A stretch of 64,000 nucleotides of DNA from Streptomyces sp. A012304 (GTDB taxonomy: Bacteria > Actinomycetota > Actinomycetes > Streptomycetales > Streptomycetaceae), in the NCBI RefSeq assembly GCF_026008495.1, contig NZ_BQUN01000111.1:154726-218725 (forward strand). The letters run 5' to 3'. Below the pieces are notes generated by a model. It saw only the letters and a list, made by a program, of their open reading frames with translations, was not told the origin of the DNA and searched no databases. The position numbers and the translations under genes are program-made. Positions 8,189 through 16,207 of the stretch are shown piece after piece. Each line of letters opens with the position of its first letter. The stretch's first letter is position 1.

Positions 8189-9025
8189 ATGTTCAAGCAC
8201 AAGCGCGTGGCGTCCAAGCGAAAGCGCACCGTCAAAACCGTTGCCGCAGTAGCCGGGGTCGCGGCTGCGGCGGTGGTCGCCACCGCGACCGCGCAGGCTG
8301 TCGTCGGCGGCAAGCCCGCCCGGATCGACAAGAACTCGTTCATGATGCTGATCAAGTACGGCAAGACGGACTTCTGCGCCGGTGTATTGGCGTTCGACCA
8401 GATCCATGTCATCACCTCGGCTCAGTGCCTCTACTCGACTGTGGACAACACGGACGAGACGAGAGTCATCGCCGGACGTGCGAACGCCTACACGAAGAAG
8501 ACCGGCACGCCCATAAAGATCAGCACCGTCTGGATACCGGACAGCTTCACCAACGCCGGTGCATCCAACGACAAGGTGCACGTCCCCAACAACGACATCG
8601 CCGTGCTCAGGCTGGCCAAGCCCATGCCCTCCCAGTACAAGCCGATCAAGTGGGTCCCGTCAGGGTTCACGTACACGCCCGGCACCAAGGGCCGACTCCT
8701 CGGCTGGGGCACCACCTCCGAAAACCAGGAGAAGTCACCGGGCGACCTGCGGGAGGCGACGCTCCCGCTGTTCCCCGACTCCGCCTGCAAGCGCGCCTAC
8801 CAGGGCGACTACAGCCCCGAGAACATGATCTGCGGCGGAAAGCCCAAGGGCGGCGTCGGCGCCTGCATGAACGACCGCGGCGCTCCGCTGCTCGTGCGGG
8901 ACGGGAAGGAGTGGCTCCTGGCGGGCCTGGCTTCCTGGGGAGAGGGGTGCGCCGAGGCGGGCATGCCCGACGTCATGACCAAGGTGTCGAAGTTCGCGGA
9001 TGACCTGGCGAGTGCGACCAAGTAG
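8189..9025 (+). CDS. secreted trypsin-fold protein with lost catalytic residues
   Basis: 278 residues. The signal peptide has a basic MFKHKRVASKRKR start, a long alanine-rich core and a mature start at VVGGKPA, the chymotrypsin-family activation site. The S1 framework is clear: VITSAQCL, NNDIAVLRL, GRLLGWGTT, and a C-terminal LLAGLASWGEGC. The usual TAAHC is TSAQC, so Gln79 replaces the catalytic His. The usual GDSGGP is NDRGAP, so Arg230 replaces the nucleophilic Ser. Asp136 is kept. Paired cysteines remain. The frame is intact and follows GAGGAG. It is best read as a secreted pseudoprotease, possibly a binding or decoy protein. Confidence 0.87.
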   Translation: MFKHKRVASKRKRTVKTVAAVAGVAAAAVVATATAQAVVGGKPARIDKNSFMMLIKYGKTDFCAGVLAFDQIHVITSAQCLYSTVDNTDETRVIAGRANAYTKKTGTPIKISTVWIPDSFTNAGASNDKVHVPNNDIAVLRLAKPMPSQYKPIKWVPSGFTYTPGTKGRLLGWGTTSENQEKSPGDLREATLPLFPDSACKRAYQGDYSPENMICGGKPKGGVGACMNDRGAPLLVRDGKEWLLAGLASWGEGCAEAGMPDVMTKVSKFADDLASATK

Positions 9026-9282
9026 CAGCTCACGACGTCTCTGTCGGTGAAACAGCTACCGTCGAGTGTCGTATCGCCGCACAAACGGTACGACGGCACT
9101 CGGCGGTAGCGCCGGACAATCGTCCAGAGGGCTCCCGGCGCCGCCAAGCCGCCCCGTTTCTCTGTCTGACCACTGCCGACCAATGCCCGTCGTCCCGAGC
9201 ACTCACAGCGCGGAACCGTCCGCCTCGTGCATCCGGATGCAGCCCGTCTGCCTGCCTGCCTGCCGCGGGGCGGCGGGGACGA

Positions 9283-9423
9283 GAGCAGCCGCCGGGAGAA
9301 CGGGTCGATGACCGTGGCGAGGTAGAGCCTGCCCTCCTCGGTGACGATCTCCGTCATGTCGCTCGCCCGGACGAGGCCGGGTTCCTCGGCGGTGAAGTCC
9401 CGCTTGACGGAGTCCGGTGTGGC
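9283..9423 (-). pseudogene. IS3-family transposase (OrfB) internal fragment
   Basis: The minus strand reads TPDSVKRDFTAEEPGLVRAS then DMTEIVTEEGRLYLATVIDP and FSRRLL, the start of the rve integrase core of IS3-family OrfB with its first catalytic Asp. It is cut off on both sides. A short tandem duplication (CGGAGTCCGGTGTGGCC at about 9408 and 9436) marks the upstream break. Confidence 0.7.
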
Positions 9424-9561
9424 CGGCCGGCCGCACGGAGTCCGGTGTGGCCCGGCCGGCCGCCTGCCCGGCCCGGTCAGCCCGACTTGGCCGGCTCGAC
9501 CGGCCGGTCTGCGGCCGGCCTCGAGACTGTCGAGGATCGTCGGCAGTCGTTCCCGGAAGGG

Positions 9562-10395
9562 TCAGGTGTGGTCGTCCGCCTCCCGTGCTTTCCTCGCCCT
9601 GCGGTCGAACTCCCGGTTCAGCAGAGGCGTCAGCACACTGCCGAAGCGTGCCAGCGCCCACGTGCCGGTGTCCGGGCAGATCAGGAAGCGCCGTCGGTCG
9701 ATGCCGGCCATGATCGCCTCGGCGACCCGCTCGGCAGGGATGGGTGTGATCGTGCCGCCGATCGCCCGGGTCTCGGCCGGCTTCCACCGGTTCTCCTCAG
9801 CCAGCTGCGGGGTGTCCACGTCCGGCGGGAACACCACCCCCACGTGCACGCCGCGCGGTGTGAGTTCGGCCCGCAGCGACTCCATCAGCCCGCGTACGGC
9901 GAACTTCGCCGGTCCGTAGGCGCTGTAGCCGTAGATCCCGATGAGGCCGGCGGCGGACGACACCGCGACCACGCTGCCCTGTCCGCGCTCCACCATGCCG
10001 GGGACGACGGCCCGCAGCGCGTGGAGCGTGCCGAAGTAGTCGACGTCGATCATCTGCTGGAACACCTCGTCCGGCAGTTCCAGGAAGTGCCCGGGGCGGG
10101 CCAGTCCGGCCGAGGCGACCAGCACGTCACAGGGCCGTCCCTGCTCCTGCTCCAGTTCGGCCACGGCGCGGGTGACGGCCGCCCGGTCGGCGACGTCAGC
10201 CACCCTGGCCGCGGCTCCCACCTCCTTGGCCGCCGCCTCCAGCCGCTCCTGTCCGCGCGCCATCAGCGACACCTTCGCCCCGCGGGCCGCGAGCAGCCGG
10301 GCCGTGGCCAGCCCGATGCCGCTCGATCCGCCGGTCACGATCGCATGAGCCGAGCCGAGGTCCAGAGAACCGCTGCTTGCTGTGGTCGTCTTCAC
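9562..10395 (-). CDS. SDR oxidoreductase, 3-ketodihydrosphingosine-reductase-like
   Basis: 277 residues. Rossmann motif VTGGSSGIGLATARLLAARG, an NNAG-equivalent VASAG, and the catalytic Ser in VAVSSAAG with Tyr/Lys in YGPAK. The overall pattern, including the C-terminal VFPPDVDTPQL segment, resembles KDSR-type SDRs that reduce 3-keto long-chain bases or acyl chains. The GTG at 10395 follows GGAGAGG; the open frame continues upstream without support. The neighbouring TetR is also on the minus strand but its operators lie on its far side. Substrate unproven. Confidence 0.82.
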   Translation of the reverse strand: MKTTTASSGSLDLGSAHAIVTGGSSGIGLATARLLAARGAKVSLMARGQERLEAAAKEVGAAARVADVADRAAVTRAVAELEQEQGRPCDVLVASAGLARPGHFLELPDEVFQQMIDVDYFGTLHALRAVVPGMVERGQGSVVAVSSAAGLIGIYGYSAYGPAKFAVRGLMESLRAELTPRGVHVGVVFPPDVDTPQLAEENRWKPAETRAIGGTITPIPAERVAEAIMAGIDRRRFLICPDTGTWALARFGSVLTPLLNREFDRRARKAREADDHT

Positions 10396-10643
10396 GGGAT
10401 GCACCTCTCCGCCGCGCGCCGTAACTGTTGGTCCGTCAAGTCCTGGTGTGCTCGTCCTGCCAGTCCACGAAGCCCTGGGGATACCGCAGCGGACATAGGT
10501 GATCGCCGCGGACGTGGGTGAGCCGTCCCAGTGCTCCCGCCCGGCGCAGGGCGTCGCGGAAGGCGTGCGCCCCGGCGGAAGAGGCGGGACCATCGACGCC
10601 ACGATCAGACGATCGCTGATCGCCTGCGAGCACTACGGCTCTC

Positions 10644-11216
10644 TCATCTAGGCACGCCGCGCGCGGTCACGGCCTTGAGTTCGTCGAGCGATTCCCGCAT
10701 CACCTGGGACATCTCGCGTTCCTCGGAGGTCGAGAGCCAGAGCTGGAAGCCGACCTTGAAGACGGCGATCCCCGCCTCGGCGGTCAGGGTCGCGGACGGT
10801 TCCGCGACGCCGCGTCGGCGCAGGGTGTCGGCGAGGGCGGCTGACATCGAGGCGTACTTGGTCAGTTCGCGCTCCTGGAGTTCCGCGTTCGCCGCGATGA
10901 CGGCCTGGCGCTGGCGGTACTCGCGGGGGTCGGCGAACGCCTGGGCGACCGCCTCGAGTCCCGCCGCCACGGCGTCGATCGGCGCCATGGATTCCGGGGC
11001 CTCGGCTACCGCGGTCACGAACTGCTCCTGCAGCGCGCCGGATTGACCGAACATCACCTCGCACTTGTCGGCGTAGTGCCGGAAGTACGTCCGCTCGGTG
11101 AGGCCCGCCCGCTTGGCGATCTCCGCCACCGTGGTCTGTTCGTAGCCGCGCTCACCGAACAGCTCCAACGCCGCTTGTGCCAGGCGACCGCATGCGTTCG
11201 GCTCCCATCTGCCCAT
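10644..11216 (-). CDS. TetR-family regulator
   Basis: 190 residues. N-terminal HTH reads RLAQAALELFGERGYEQTTV followed by AEIAKRAGLTERTYFRHYADK, the classic TetR helix-turn-helix. The C-terminal half is helical and variable. Two copies of a 19-bp palindrome lie just upstream at 11232-11250 and 11265-11283, most likely its own operators. Across them, divergent, begins the stub of an SDR gene (11305-11430), presumably the former target. Confidence 0.9.
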   Translation of the reverse strand: MGRWEPNACGRLAQAALELFGERGYEQTTVAEIAKRAGLTERTYFRHYADKCEVMFGQSGALQEQFVTAVAEAPESMAPIDAVAAGLEAVAQAFADPREYRQRQAVIAANAELQERELTKYASMSAALADTLRRRGVAEPSATLTAEAGIAVFKVGFQLWLSTSEEREMSQVMRESLDELKAVTARGVPR

Positions 11217-11231
11217 GCCTGGATCCTACGC

Positions 11232-11250
11232 GATGACAGTGGCTGACATC
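11232..11250. promoter_or_regulatory. TetR operator palindrome, copy 1
   Basis: GATGACAGTGGCTGACATC. It matches consensus GATGNCAGTNACTGNCATC except one position and lies 16 bp before the TetR start. A second copy lies 33 bp away (start to start). Confidence 0.7.
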
Positions 11251-11264
11251 AGGTGTTAGGGTCC

Positions 11265-11283
11265 GATGACAGTGACTGACATC
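11265..11283. promoter_or_regulatory. TetR operator palindrome, copy 2
   Basis: GATGACAGTGACTGACATC, symmetric at all but three positions (GATGNCAGTNACTGNCATC). It lies between the TetR gene and the divergent truncated SDR gene. Confidence 0.7.
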
Positions 11284-11304
11284 AATAGTCAGGGGTCCTC
11301 TCCC

Positions 11305-11430
11305 ATGCGCATCTTCGTGACCGGTGTGTCCGGCTGGAGCCCGGCAACGCGCACGGTCGTCAGCCGGACCGCCATGCCCGGTTGCGGGCCCGCCGCTTCA
11401 TCACTTCACCAGCACATTCCCACCGATTGA
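11305..11430 (+). pseudogene. truncated NAD-dependent epimerase/SDR gene, 5' stub
   Basis: The ATG at 11305 opens MRIFVTGVSGW, the first strand and glycine loop of extended SDRs (usually MRIFVTGASGWIGSAV). Homology stops after residue 11; a further 30 codons of unrelated sequence run to TGA at 11430. It sits directly behind the TetR operators, so it was probably the regulated enzyme and has been deleted from codon 12 onward. Confidence 0.65.
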
Positions 11431-11477
11431 GGCTCAGTAATGACGAGCGCGTCGCTCACCAGGACAAGGGAGAACAC

Positions 11478-12419
11478 ATGCGCGTCGGAATAGCCATGCC
11501 CCAGTTCGCGCCGACAGAGAACCTCAAGAACGTCGCTGACCGCGCCGCCGAGCTCGGCCGGGAAGCCGAACAACTGGGGATCGACTCAGTCTGGTTCAAC
11601 CAGCCGGCGACGCACGATGCCATCGTGCTCGCAGCAGTCGTGGGCCGCGAGGTCCCCCGCATCTCCGTGGGCACCGCCGTCGTACCCATGCATCCACGAC
11701 ACCCGCAGATCCTCGCATCCGCGGCCAAGACAGCCCAGGCGGCCACCCACGGCCGCTTCCAACTCGGCATCGGTCTCGGAGCGCCGGACCTGCTCACACA
11801 CGCCTACGGCCTGCCCTACCCGCCGCCGATCGCTCACCTGCGCGAGTACCTCAGCGCCCTCCGGCCCCTGCTCGCCGGTGAGGTCACCCCCTACGAGGGC
11901 AGCACCCTGACATCGCGCCCGGTCGGCCCCACCAAGGTCCTCGGCGCCGAACCGGAGATCCCGCTCATCGTGGGCGCCATGGGCTCCCAGGCCCTGCGCG
12001 TTGCAGGCGAGTTGGCAGACGGAACGATGCCCTTCCTGGCCGGACCCCGGACCCTGGAGGAACACATCGTTCCCCGGATGACCGAAGCAGCCACGCGTGC
12101 CGGCCGCCGCGCTCCACGGGTGATCGCCTCGGTGCCCGCCATCGTGACCGACGACATCGACCAGGCCAGGGCCGCGGCCACCGCCCATCTGGCCTTCTAC
12201 GACTCGATCCCGTCCTACCGCCGCGTCCGCGACATGGAGGGTGCACACCGCGCCGTCGACCTGGCACTGATCGGCGACGAGGCGACGGTCGCAGCCGGAC
12301 TGCGCCGCTACATGGAGGCCGGCGCCACCGAGATCACCGTCGCCTACACCGACATCGCCCGCGAAGAAGACCGCCGGCGCACCTGGCAGCTCGCCGGCGA
12401 GCTGACGCGCTCAGCCTGA
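11478..12419 (+). CDS. LLM-class (F420-type) oxidoreductase
   Basis: 313 residues. It opens MRVGIAMPQFAPTENL and carries luciferase-like barrel motifs: SVWFNQPATHDAIVLAAVVG, ISVGTAVVPMHPRHP, GRFQLGIGLGAP and PLIVGAMGSQALRVAGELADG. These fit the F420-dependent LLM family common in actinobacteria, where reduced F420 donates hydride to varied substrates. The ATG at 11478 follows AAGGGAGA. It lies downstream of the truncated SDR and may have been joined to its promoter by the deletion (inference). A copied tRNA terminator lies about 260 bp after its stop. Confidence 0.88.
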   Translation: MRVGIAMPQFAPTENLKNVADRAAELGREAEQLGIDSVWFNQPATHDAIVLAAVVGREVPRISVGTAVVPMHPRHPQILASAAKTAQAATHGRFQLGIGLGAPDLLTHAYGLPYPPPIAHLREYLSALRPLLAGEVTPYEGSTLTSRPVGPTKVLGAEPEIPLIVGAMGSQALRVAGELADGTMPFLAGPRTLEEHIVPRMTEAATRAGRRAPRVIASVPAIVTDDIDQARAAATAHLAFYDSIPSYRRVRDMEGAHRAVDLALIGDEATVAAGLRRYMEAGATEITVAYTDIAREEDRRRTWQLAGELTRSA

Positions 12420-12680
12420 CCACGGCAGCGGCATGGCGACCCGTTCCGCTCTCGGTTGCCCGGGTCGAATACGGACGGCAGGTGTCCAAGCGGCGGCCGG
12501 CCAACGGCCTGGCGCAGCTGCGGGAGGCCGAGCGCCTGTACGCCTCCGGTCCGCGCCTCGGCGACGTGGTGGGCCACGGCCATCGAGCTACGGCTCATCC
12601 TCGACTCGACGTTCATCTGCGCGGTCTCCGAGCGCTGGGGCGGCCGCCCGACTCCCACCGGCAAGTTCTAGACAACAAAC

Positions 12681-12707
12681 AAACCCCAGGCCGCCGACCT
12701 GGGGTTT
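12681..12707 (-). terminator. copied tRNA-Gly terminator at the left att site
   Basis: Inverted repeat AAACCCCAGG / CCTGGGGTTT with a 7-nt loop. The same hairpin, with a slightly different loop, follows the intact tRNA at 41994-42020. It belongs to the duplicated att segment. Confidence 0.75.
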
Positions 12708-12712
12708 CCTCA

Positions 12713-12759
12713 TGGAGCGGGTGACGAGAATCGAACTCGCGCTCTCAGCTTGGGAAGCT
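12713..12759 (-). other. left att-like site: 47-bp copy of the tRNA-Gly(TCC) 3' part
   Basis: Identical over 47 bp to 42026-42072, covering the CCA end, T arm, variable loop and anticodon stem-loop side of tRNA-Gly(TCC). Beyond CAGCTTGGGAAGCT the two sequences diverge at once. With the copied terminator this is the usual footprint of tRNA-directed integration. Confidence 0.8.
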
Positions 12760-13282
12760 AGGGGCGTTTCGGGGAGGTTGCCGACTTGACCTGCGGCGAA
12801 GCGGTGTCCCGGCTCGTATGCCTGTCGCCCTGGTGCCCGGTGTTCCCCGTGGTTCCCCGCACGACCTGGCACGGTTCTGGCACGGCCTCATCGTCGAGCA
12901 ACATGGCAAGTTCCCTCAGGTCGTTCGCGGCCATGACCTGAGCGAGGCGTCCGGCGACGGCTACGACTTCTGGCCAGGCGGATGCCCGGAGATACTCGGC
13001 GTGGGTGTCGTTGGGTGCCTCGGCCGCCGTGGCGTTGAGCGCGACACCGAGCTCTCTCATCAGGACGACCTCTTCGTCAGTTCGAAGGCTGACGCCGAGG
13101 TATCGCTCTGGCTCGTCGGCGTCGCAGAAGTCGTCGAAGAGCGTGTGGAAGACGTAGTCCAGGTCTTCGAACACCGACGGGTCAAGCCACACATCCCGCT
13201 GCCACGGTGGATTGGCCAGAGCCAGCACAGCGGGTACGACGTGGACTCGGTGGTTCACTATGAGTCGGGCGTCTTCGCTCAC
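12758..13282 (-). CDS. conserved hypothetical protein next to the left att site
   Basis: 174 residues from GTG at 13282. The protein is acidic and contains PPWQRDVWLDPSVFEDLDYV then FDDFCDADEPERYLGVSLRT, which looks like genuine coding sequence; no family is recognised. The last 30 residues or so are low in structure, and the stop codon touches the att copy, so the C-terminus may have been replaced during integration or excision. Confidence 0.65.
   Translation of the reverse strand: MSEDARLIVNHRVHVVPAVLALANPPWQRDVWLDPSVFEDLDYVFHTLFDDFCDADEPERYLGVSLRTDEEVVLMRELGVALNATAAEAPNDTHAEYLRASAWPEVVAVAGRLAQVMAANDLRELAMLLDDEAVPEPCQVVRGTTGNTGHQGDRHTSRDTASPQVKSATSPKRP
12868..12885. repeat. tandem GGCACGG pair, 11-bp period
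   Basis: GGCACGGTTCTGGCACGG lies about 110 bp inside the left att site. Pairs with the same period and core occur at 21134-21155 and 41946-41966, each near an att copy. Possible integrase arm sites (inference). Confidence 0.5.
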
Positions 13283-13473
13283 AAGTCCGAGCGTAGCGAC
13301 CGCAGCTGGTGGAGGCGCCGGCGCTCTTGGAGCACCGCTTTAGGAGTTCGATCAGGCGGCCTCACCGGTGGGCGACTGAGACGCCTGAACTGACGTCGAT
13401 GATTGCCCGAAGTGGCTGGCGTCCGGCGCCGTTGATGTCAGCCATGGATGTCAGACGACACCGCCTGGGGCGG

Positions 13474-13671
13474 CTACGGACGGCGGTAGGCGGCAGGGTC
13501 GGTTCCGGGTACTGGCGTCCGGGCCAGGGACAGGTACCACGGGTACTCAGGGTTGCCCACTTCCATGAGCGTGAACAGATCGACGTCGTGCCGGGCGAAG
13601 CGGTGAAGGTACTGGAGGAACAGTTCCAGTTCCTCGTCGGAGAGCGGCTCGTCATGTCGGTCGTTTCGCAC
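13474..13671 (-). CDS. small hypothetical protein
   Basis: 65 residues: MRNDRHDEPLSDEELELFLQ then YLHRFARHDVDLFTLMEVGN and PEYPWYLSLAR. The composition is protein-like, with amphipathic helices, conserved-looking aromatics and normal third-position GC. No domain recognised. It lies alone within the island between two other unknown genes on the same strand. Confidence 0.55.
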   Translation of the reverse strand: MRNDRHDEPLSDEELELFLQYLHRFARHDVDLFTLMEVGNPEYPWYLSLARTPVPGTDPAAYRRP

Positions 13672-13825
13672 GCACTCACCCTATGGCTGACCCAGGTGCT
13701 GGTGACCTCTTCGTCCCGAAGCAACTTGGGTGGGGGCGCTGCCTTGGGCTGGCGTGCTTCTCACCTGTGCAGATAGTCCCCAGACGTCCGCGCTCGTCCG
13801 CCGTTGTTGTCACGCAGTTAGACAC

Positions 13826-14155
13826 TCACGTGACGTCTGCCCGTGTCCCGGGCTGGGCTGGCATCTGCAGTGCGGCTGCTGCCATGAGTGCCCGGCAAAC
13901 CGCGCGCCGGCCATGCTCCCGTTCCAAGCCGCTCTCCACGATTGCGTTTTGAAGTGCGGCCTCACTCGCTTCGCAGGCCTGCTGCAGTCTCGCTCCCTCG
14001 GCATGGACGCCAGGACTCCACCCAGCTACCGGCCCGTGCGCACGAACATGCTCGATCACCCTCAATCGAGCAAGGTAGACATCGAGTTGCAGACGGACCA
14101 AGGGCTCCGGAAGCTCGATGTCGACCATGAGTGGAGGGTAGGCATCAGATGTCAA
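13826..14155 (-). CDS. small helical hypothetical protein
   Basis: 109 residues. IELPEPLVRLQLDVYLARLR and later EGARLQQACEASEAALQNAI then VESGLEREHGRRAVCRALMA indicate a helical protein of the kind often found beside actinomycete integrated elements. An ATG at 14128 is an alternative start (MVDIELPEPL). Function unknown. Confidence 0.55.
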   Translation of the reverse strand: MTSDAYPPLMVDIELPEPLVRLQLDVYLARLRVIEHVRAHGPVAGWSPGVHAEGARLQQACEASEAALQNAIVESGLEREHGRRAVCRALMAAAALQMPAQPGTRADVT

Positions 14156-14179
14156 TCCCCTCGAATCGCGGAGACCTTC

Positions 14180-14461
14180 CTATGCAGCCAGCCCCTCACC
14201 GAGGTTGACCCAGTAGTCGTTTTCGTAGTCGATCGGGCTCTTGAAGCCGCACACGCTGTGTAGCCGACGGCTGTTGTAGAAGTCGGTGATCCAGGTCGCG
14301 ATCCGGATTCGGGCCTCGGTGCGTGTGGCGAAGGCGTGCCGGTGGACGTACTCGACCTTCAGCACGCTGTTGAATGCCTCGCTGACGGCATTGTCGAAGC
14401 ACGAGCCGACCCGTCCCATGGACTGGAAGACGCTCAGCTGGCGACAGGCCTCTCCGAGAGC
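14180..14461 (-). pseudogene. IS3-family transposase (OrfB) C-terminal fragment
   Basis: The minus strand reads GEACRQLSVFQSMGRVGSCF then DNAVSEAFNSVLKVEYVHRH and ITDFYNSRRLHSVCGFKSPI: the end of the IS3 rve core with catalytic Asp/Glu region and the terminal YNxxRxH motif. About two thirds of OrfB is missing upstream, where unrelated thiamine-enzyme sequence on the other strand begins at 14463. Confidence 0.85.
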
Positions 14462-14462
14462 C

Positions 14463-14669
14463 GTCCAGCCCGACTTCGCCCGCCTGGCCGAGGCCTGCGG
14501 CGCGTACGGCGAACGCGTCGACGACCCGGCCGCCGTGCCTGACGCCCTGAAGCGCGCCCTCGCGGAGAACGCGGCCGGCCGCCCCGCCGTCCTGGACTTC
14601 GCCGTCGCGCGCACCCGGCTCGCGCAGACCAGGGAGCACTACTTCACGACCTACCCGCAGGACGACTGA
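14463..14669 (+). pseudogene. 3' fragment of a thiamine-diphosphate-dependent decarboxylase/synthase
   Basis: AVQPDFARLAEACGAYGERV then DDPAAVPDALKRALAENAAG and RPAVLDFAV matches the end of the C-terminal TPP-binding domain of acetolactate-synthase-like enzymes. It has no start; the 5' part was replaced by the IS3 fragment on the opposite strand. It ends YFTTYPQDD before TGA at 14669. Confidence 0.7.
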
Positions 14670-14720
14670 TCGGCGCCCGCCTCGGGCCCTCCGAAGCGGG
14701 CGCCGACCCAGGGCTCCTTG

Positions 14721-16118
14721 TCAGCCGGCGTCGGGGATCCAGCTGCCGTGGAAGCCGAGGGGGACCCGGGCCGGCAGGTGAACGGTGGCCACGGGATCCC
14801 CTGTGATGTCCTGGGCGGACAGGATGACCAGGTCCGTGGCGGAGCGCTCGGGGTTGTGCGCGAACGCCAGCACGTGACCGTCGTCCTCGGCCACGCCGCC
14901 TGCCGCCTGCACGAAGACCGGCTCGCCGAGGGCCTGCCCCCGGCCGAATGTGCGGATCTCCTGGGTGCCGCGGTGCAGGTCGTGTTTGATGATCCGGTTG
15001 GAGAACGCGTCGTCACCGAGTTGGTCGAGTTCACGGATGCCGGCGAAGGACTCCATCAGATCGGTGGTGGCCGCCGTGTAGCCGTAGCGGTACGGCAGCG
15101 AGATCAGCCGGTCGTTGATCCGGGGGAACTCCTGCGGCCGGTCGTCGAGGCGCTGCACGGCGGCCTTCCCCGCGGCCGGGTCGAGGGTGTAGCGGTCCAG
15201 GGCGGGCGTGCCGTGGCCTTCGATGGAGCTGGTGGCGTTGGACATCATCCTCGGGTGGGTGACCACGTCCAGAACCACGCGCTCCCCGTCGTCGTAAGCG
15301 TTCAGCGTGTGGAAGATCCATACGGGATCCACCTCGACCCACCGCACGTCGGCCGCGGTTCCCGCCCGCGGCATCACCCCTATGCGGGCCTGGTGCGCGT
15401 CGTTCCACTCGTAGGGAACCGGCGCGCCGCGCAGGGCGGCCTCGCGGCTGAAGGTGACCGGCAGGTCGTAGACGAGGACGTGGTTCTGGGTCAGGGCGAA
15501 GTCGTGCATCATCGCGCCTGACGGCACGGAGATGTTCTCGGAGCGGGTGACCCGGCCCTCGGGGCCGACCACGTGGTAGGTGACGTAGGGCAGGCCCGCC
15601 ATGTAGGCCACGGCGTGGAGTTCACCGGTGGCGCGTTCGAGCTTGGGGTGGGCGGTGAATCCCCCGGGCAGGGTGCCCTCGAAGTCACAGGTCGACAGAG
15701 TGGAGAGGTCATGGCCGAGTTCGTAGGGCAGGGTGCCGCCCTCGACCAGGGCCAGCGTCCTGCCCGCGTGGCCGATGACGTGGGTGTTGGCGGCCACCTC
15801 CACGCCTCCGTAGACCGTGGCCTTGCGCGGTGGTTCGCCGAGCATGCGGTTGACCGCGCTCTGGCGCACCCAGCGGTTGCGGTACCACTCCGCCCGGCCG
15901 TCGCGCAGGCGCACGCCGTGCACCATGCCGTCACCGAGGAACAGGTGGTAGCGGGCGTCGTCGACGGCGATCGGGTTCGGGCCGTTGCGCAGATAGCGGC
16001 CGTTCAGTTCGGCCGGGATGGTGCCGGTGACCGGGAGGTCGAATGCCGTGACCTCTTCGCGCACGGCGGTGAAATCACCGCGCAGATAACGGTTGGGGCC
16101 GGCTGCGGGATCGCTCAT
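14721..16118 (-). CDS. carotenoid oxygenase (RPE65 family)
   Basis: 465 residues. The four iron-ligand histidines are recognisable in FTAHPKL, MMHDFAL, WIFHTLNAYDDG and the terminal GFHGSWIPDAG. Other family hallmarks are ELNGRYLRNGPNPI and LFLGDGMVHG. These non-haem iron dioxygenases cleave carotenoids or stilbenes at a double bond; the substrate is unknown. The ATG at 16118 follows a perfect AAGGAGG. A palindrome GGTAACGCTGTTACC sits 41 bp upstream, shared in sequence with the operators of the two following genes, so the TetR at 17633 probably controls it. Confidence 0.92.
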   Translation of the reverse strand: MSDPAAGPNRYLRGDFTAVREEVTAFDLPVTGTIPAELNGRYLRNGPNPIAVDDARYHLFLGDGMVHGVRLRDGRAEWYRNRWVRQSAVNRMLGEPPRKATVYGGVEVAANTHVIGHAGRTLALVEGGTLPYELGHDLSTLSTCDFEGTLPGGFTAHPKLERATGELHAVAYMAGLPYVTYHVVGPEGRVTRSENISVPSGAMMHDFALTQNHVLVYDLPVTFSREAALRGAPVPYEWNDAHQARIGVMPRAGTAADVRWVEVDPVWIFHTLNAYDDGERVVLDVVTHPRMMSNATSSIEGHGTPALDRYTLDPAAGKAAVQRLDDRPQEFPRINDRLISLPYRYGYTAATTDLMESFAGIRELDQLGDDAFSNRIIKHDLHRGTQEIRTFGRGQALGEPVFVQAAGGVAEDDGHVLAFAHNPERSATDLVILSAQDITGDPVATVHLPARVPLGFHGSWIPDAG

Positions 16119-16158
16119 GAAGGTGCCTCCTTGGCGTGTTCCGGTGGACCCCGAGGGT

Positions 16159-16173
16159 GGTAACGCTGTTACC
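16159..16173. promoter_or_regulatory. GGTAAC-N3-GTTACC operator before the carotenoid oxygenase
   Basis: GGTAACGCTGTTACC, perfect arms, flanked further by CCGAGG / CCTCGG. The same core recurs before the FAD enzyme (17575-17589) and the TetR gene (18277-18291). Confidence 0.75.
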
Positions 16174-16207
16174 CCTCGGGTGTGATCGGTCGGTTCTGGG
16201 CGCCGGG

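Noticed and set aside
10396..10643. Minus-strand frame RLTHVRGDHLCPLRYPQGFV then DWQDEH upstream of the SDR as a possible gene fragment.
   Set aside because: No recognisable family and no ribosome site; could be decayed sequence but unsupported.
12420..12680. Plus-strand frame with ATAIELRLILDSTFICAVSE as a gene remnant near the left att site.
   Set aside because: Too short and without a recognisable family; left unannotated.
12713..12759. Second functional tRNA-Gly gene.
   Set aside because: Only the 3' two thirds is present; the D arm and 5' acceptor strand are missing, so it is an att copy.
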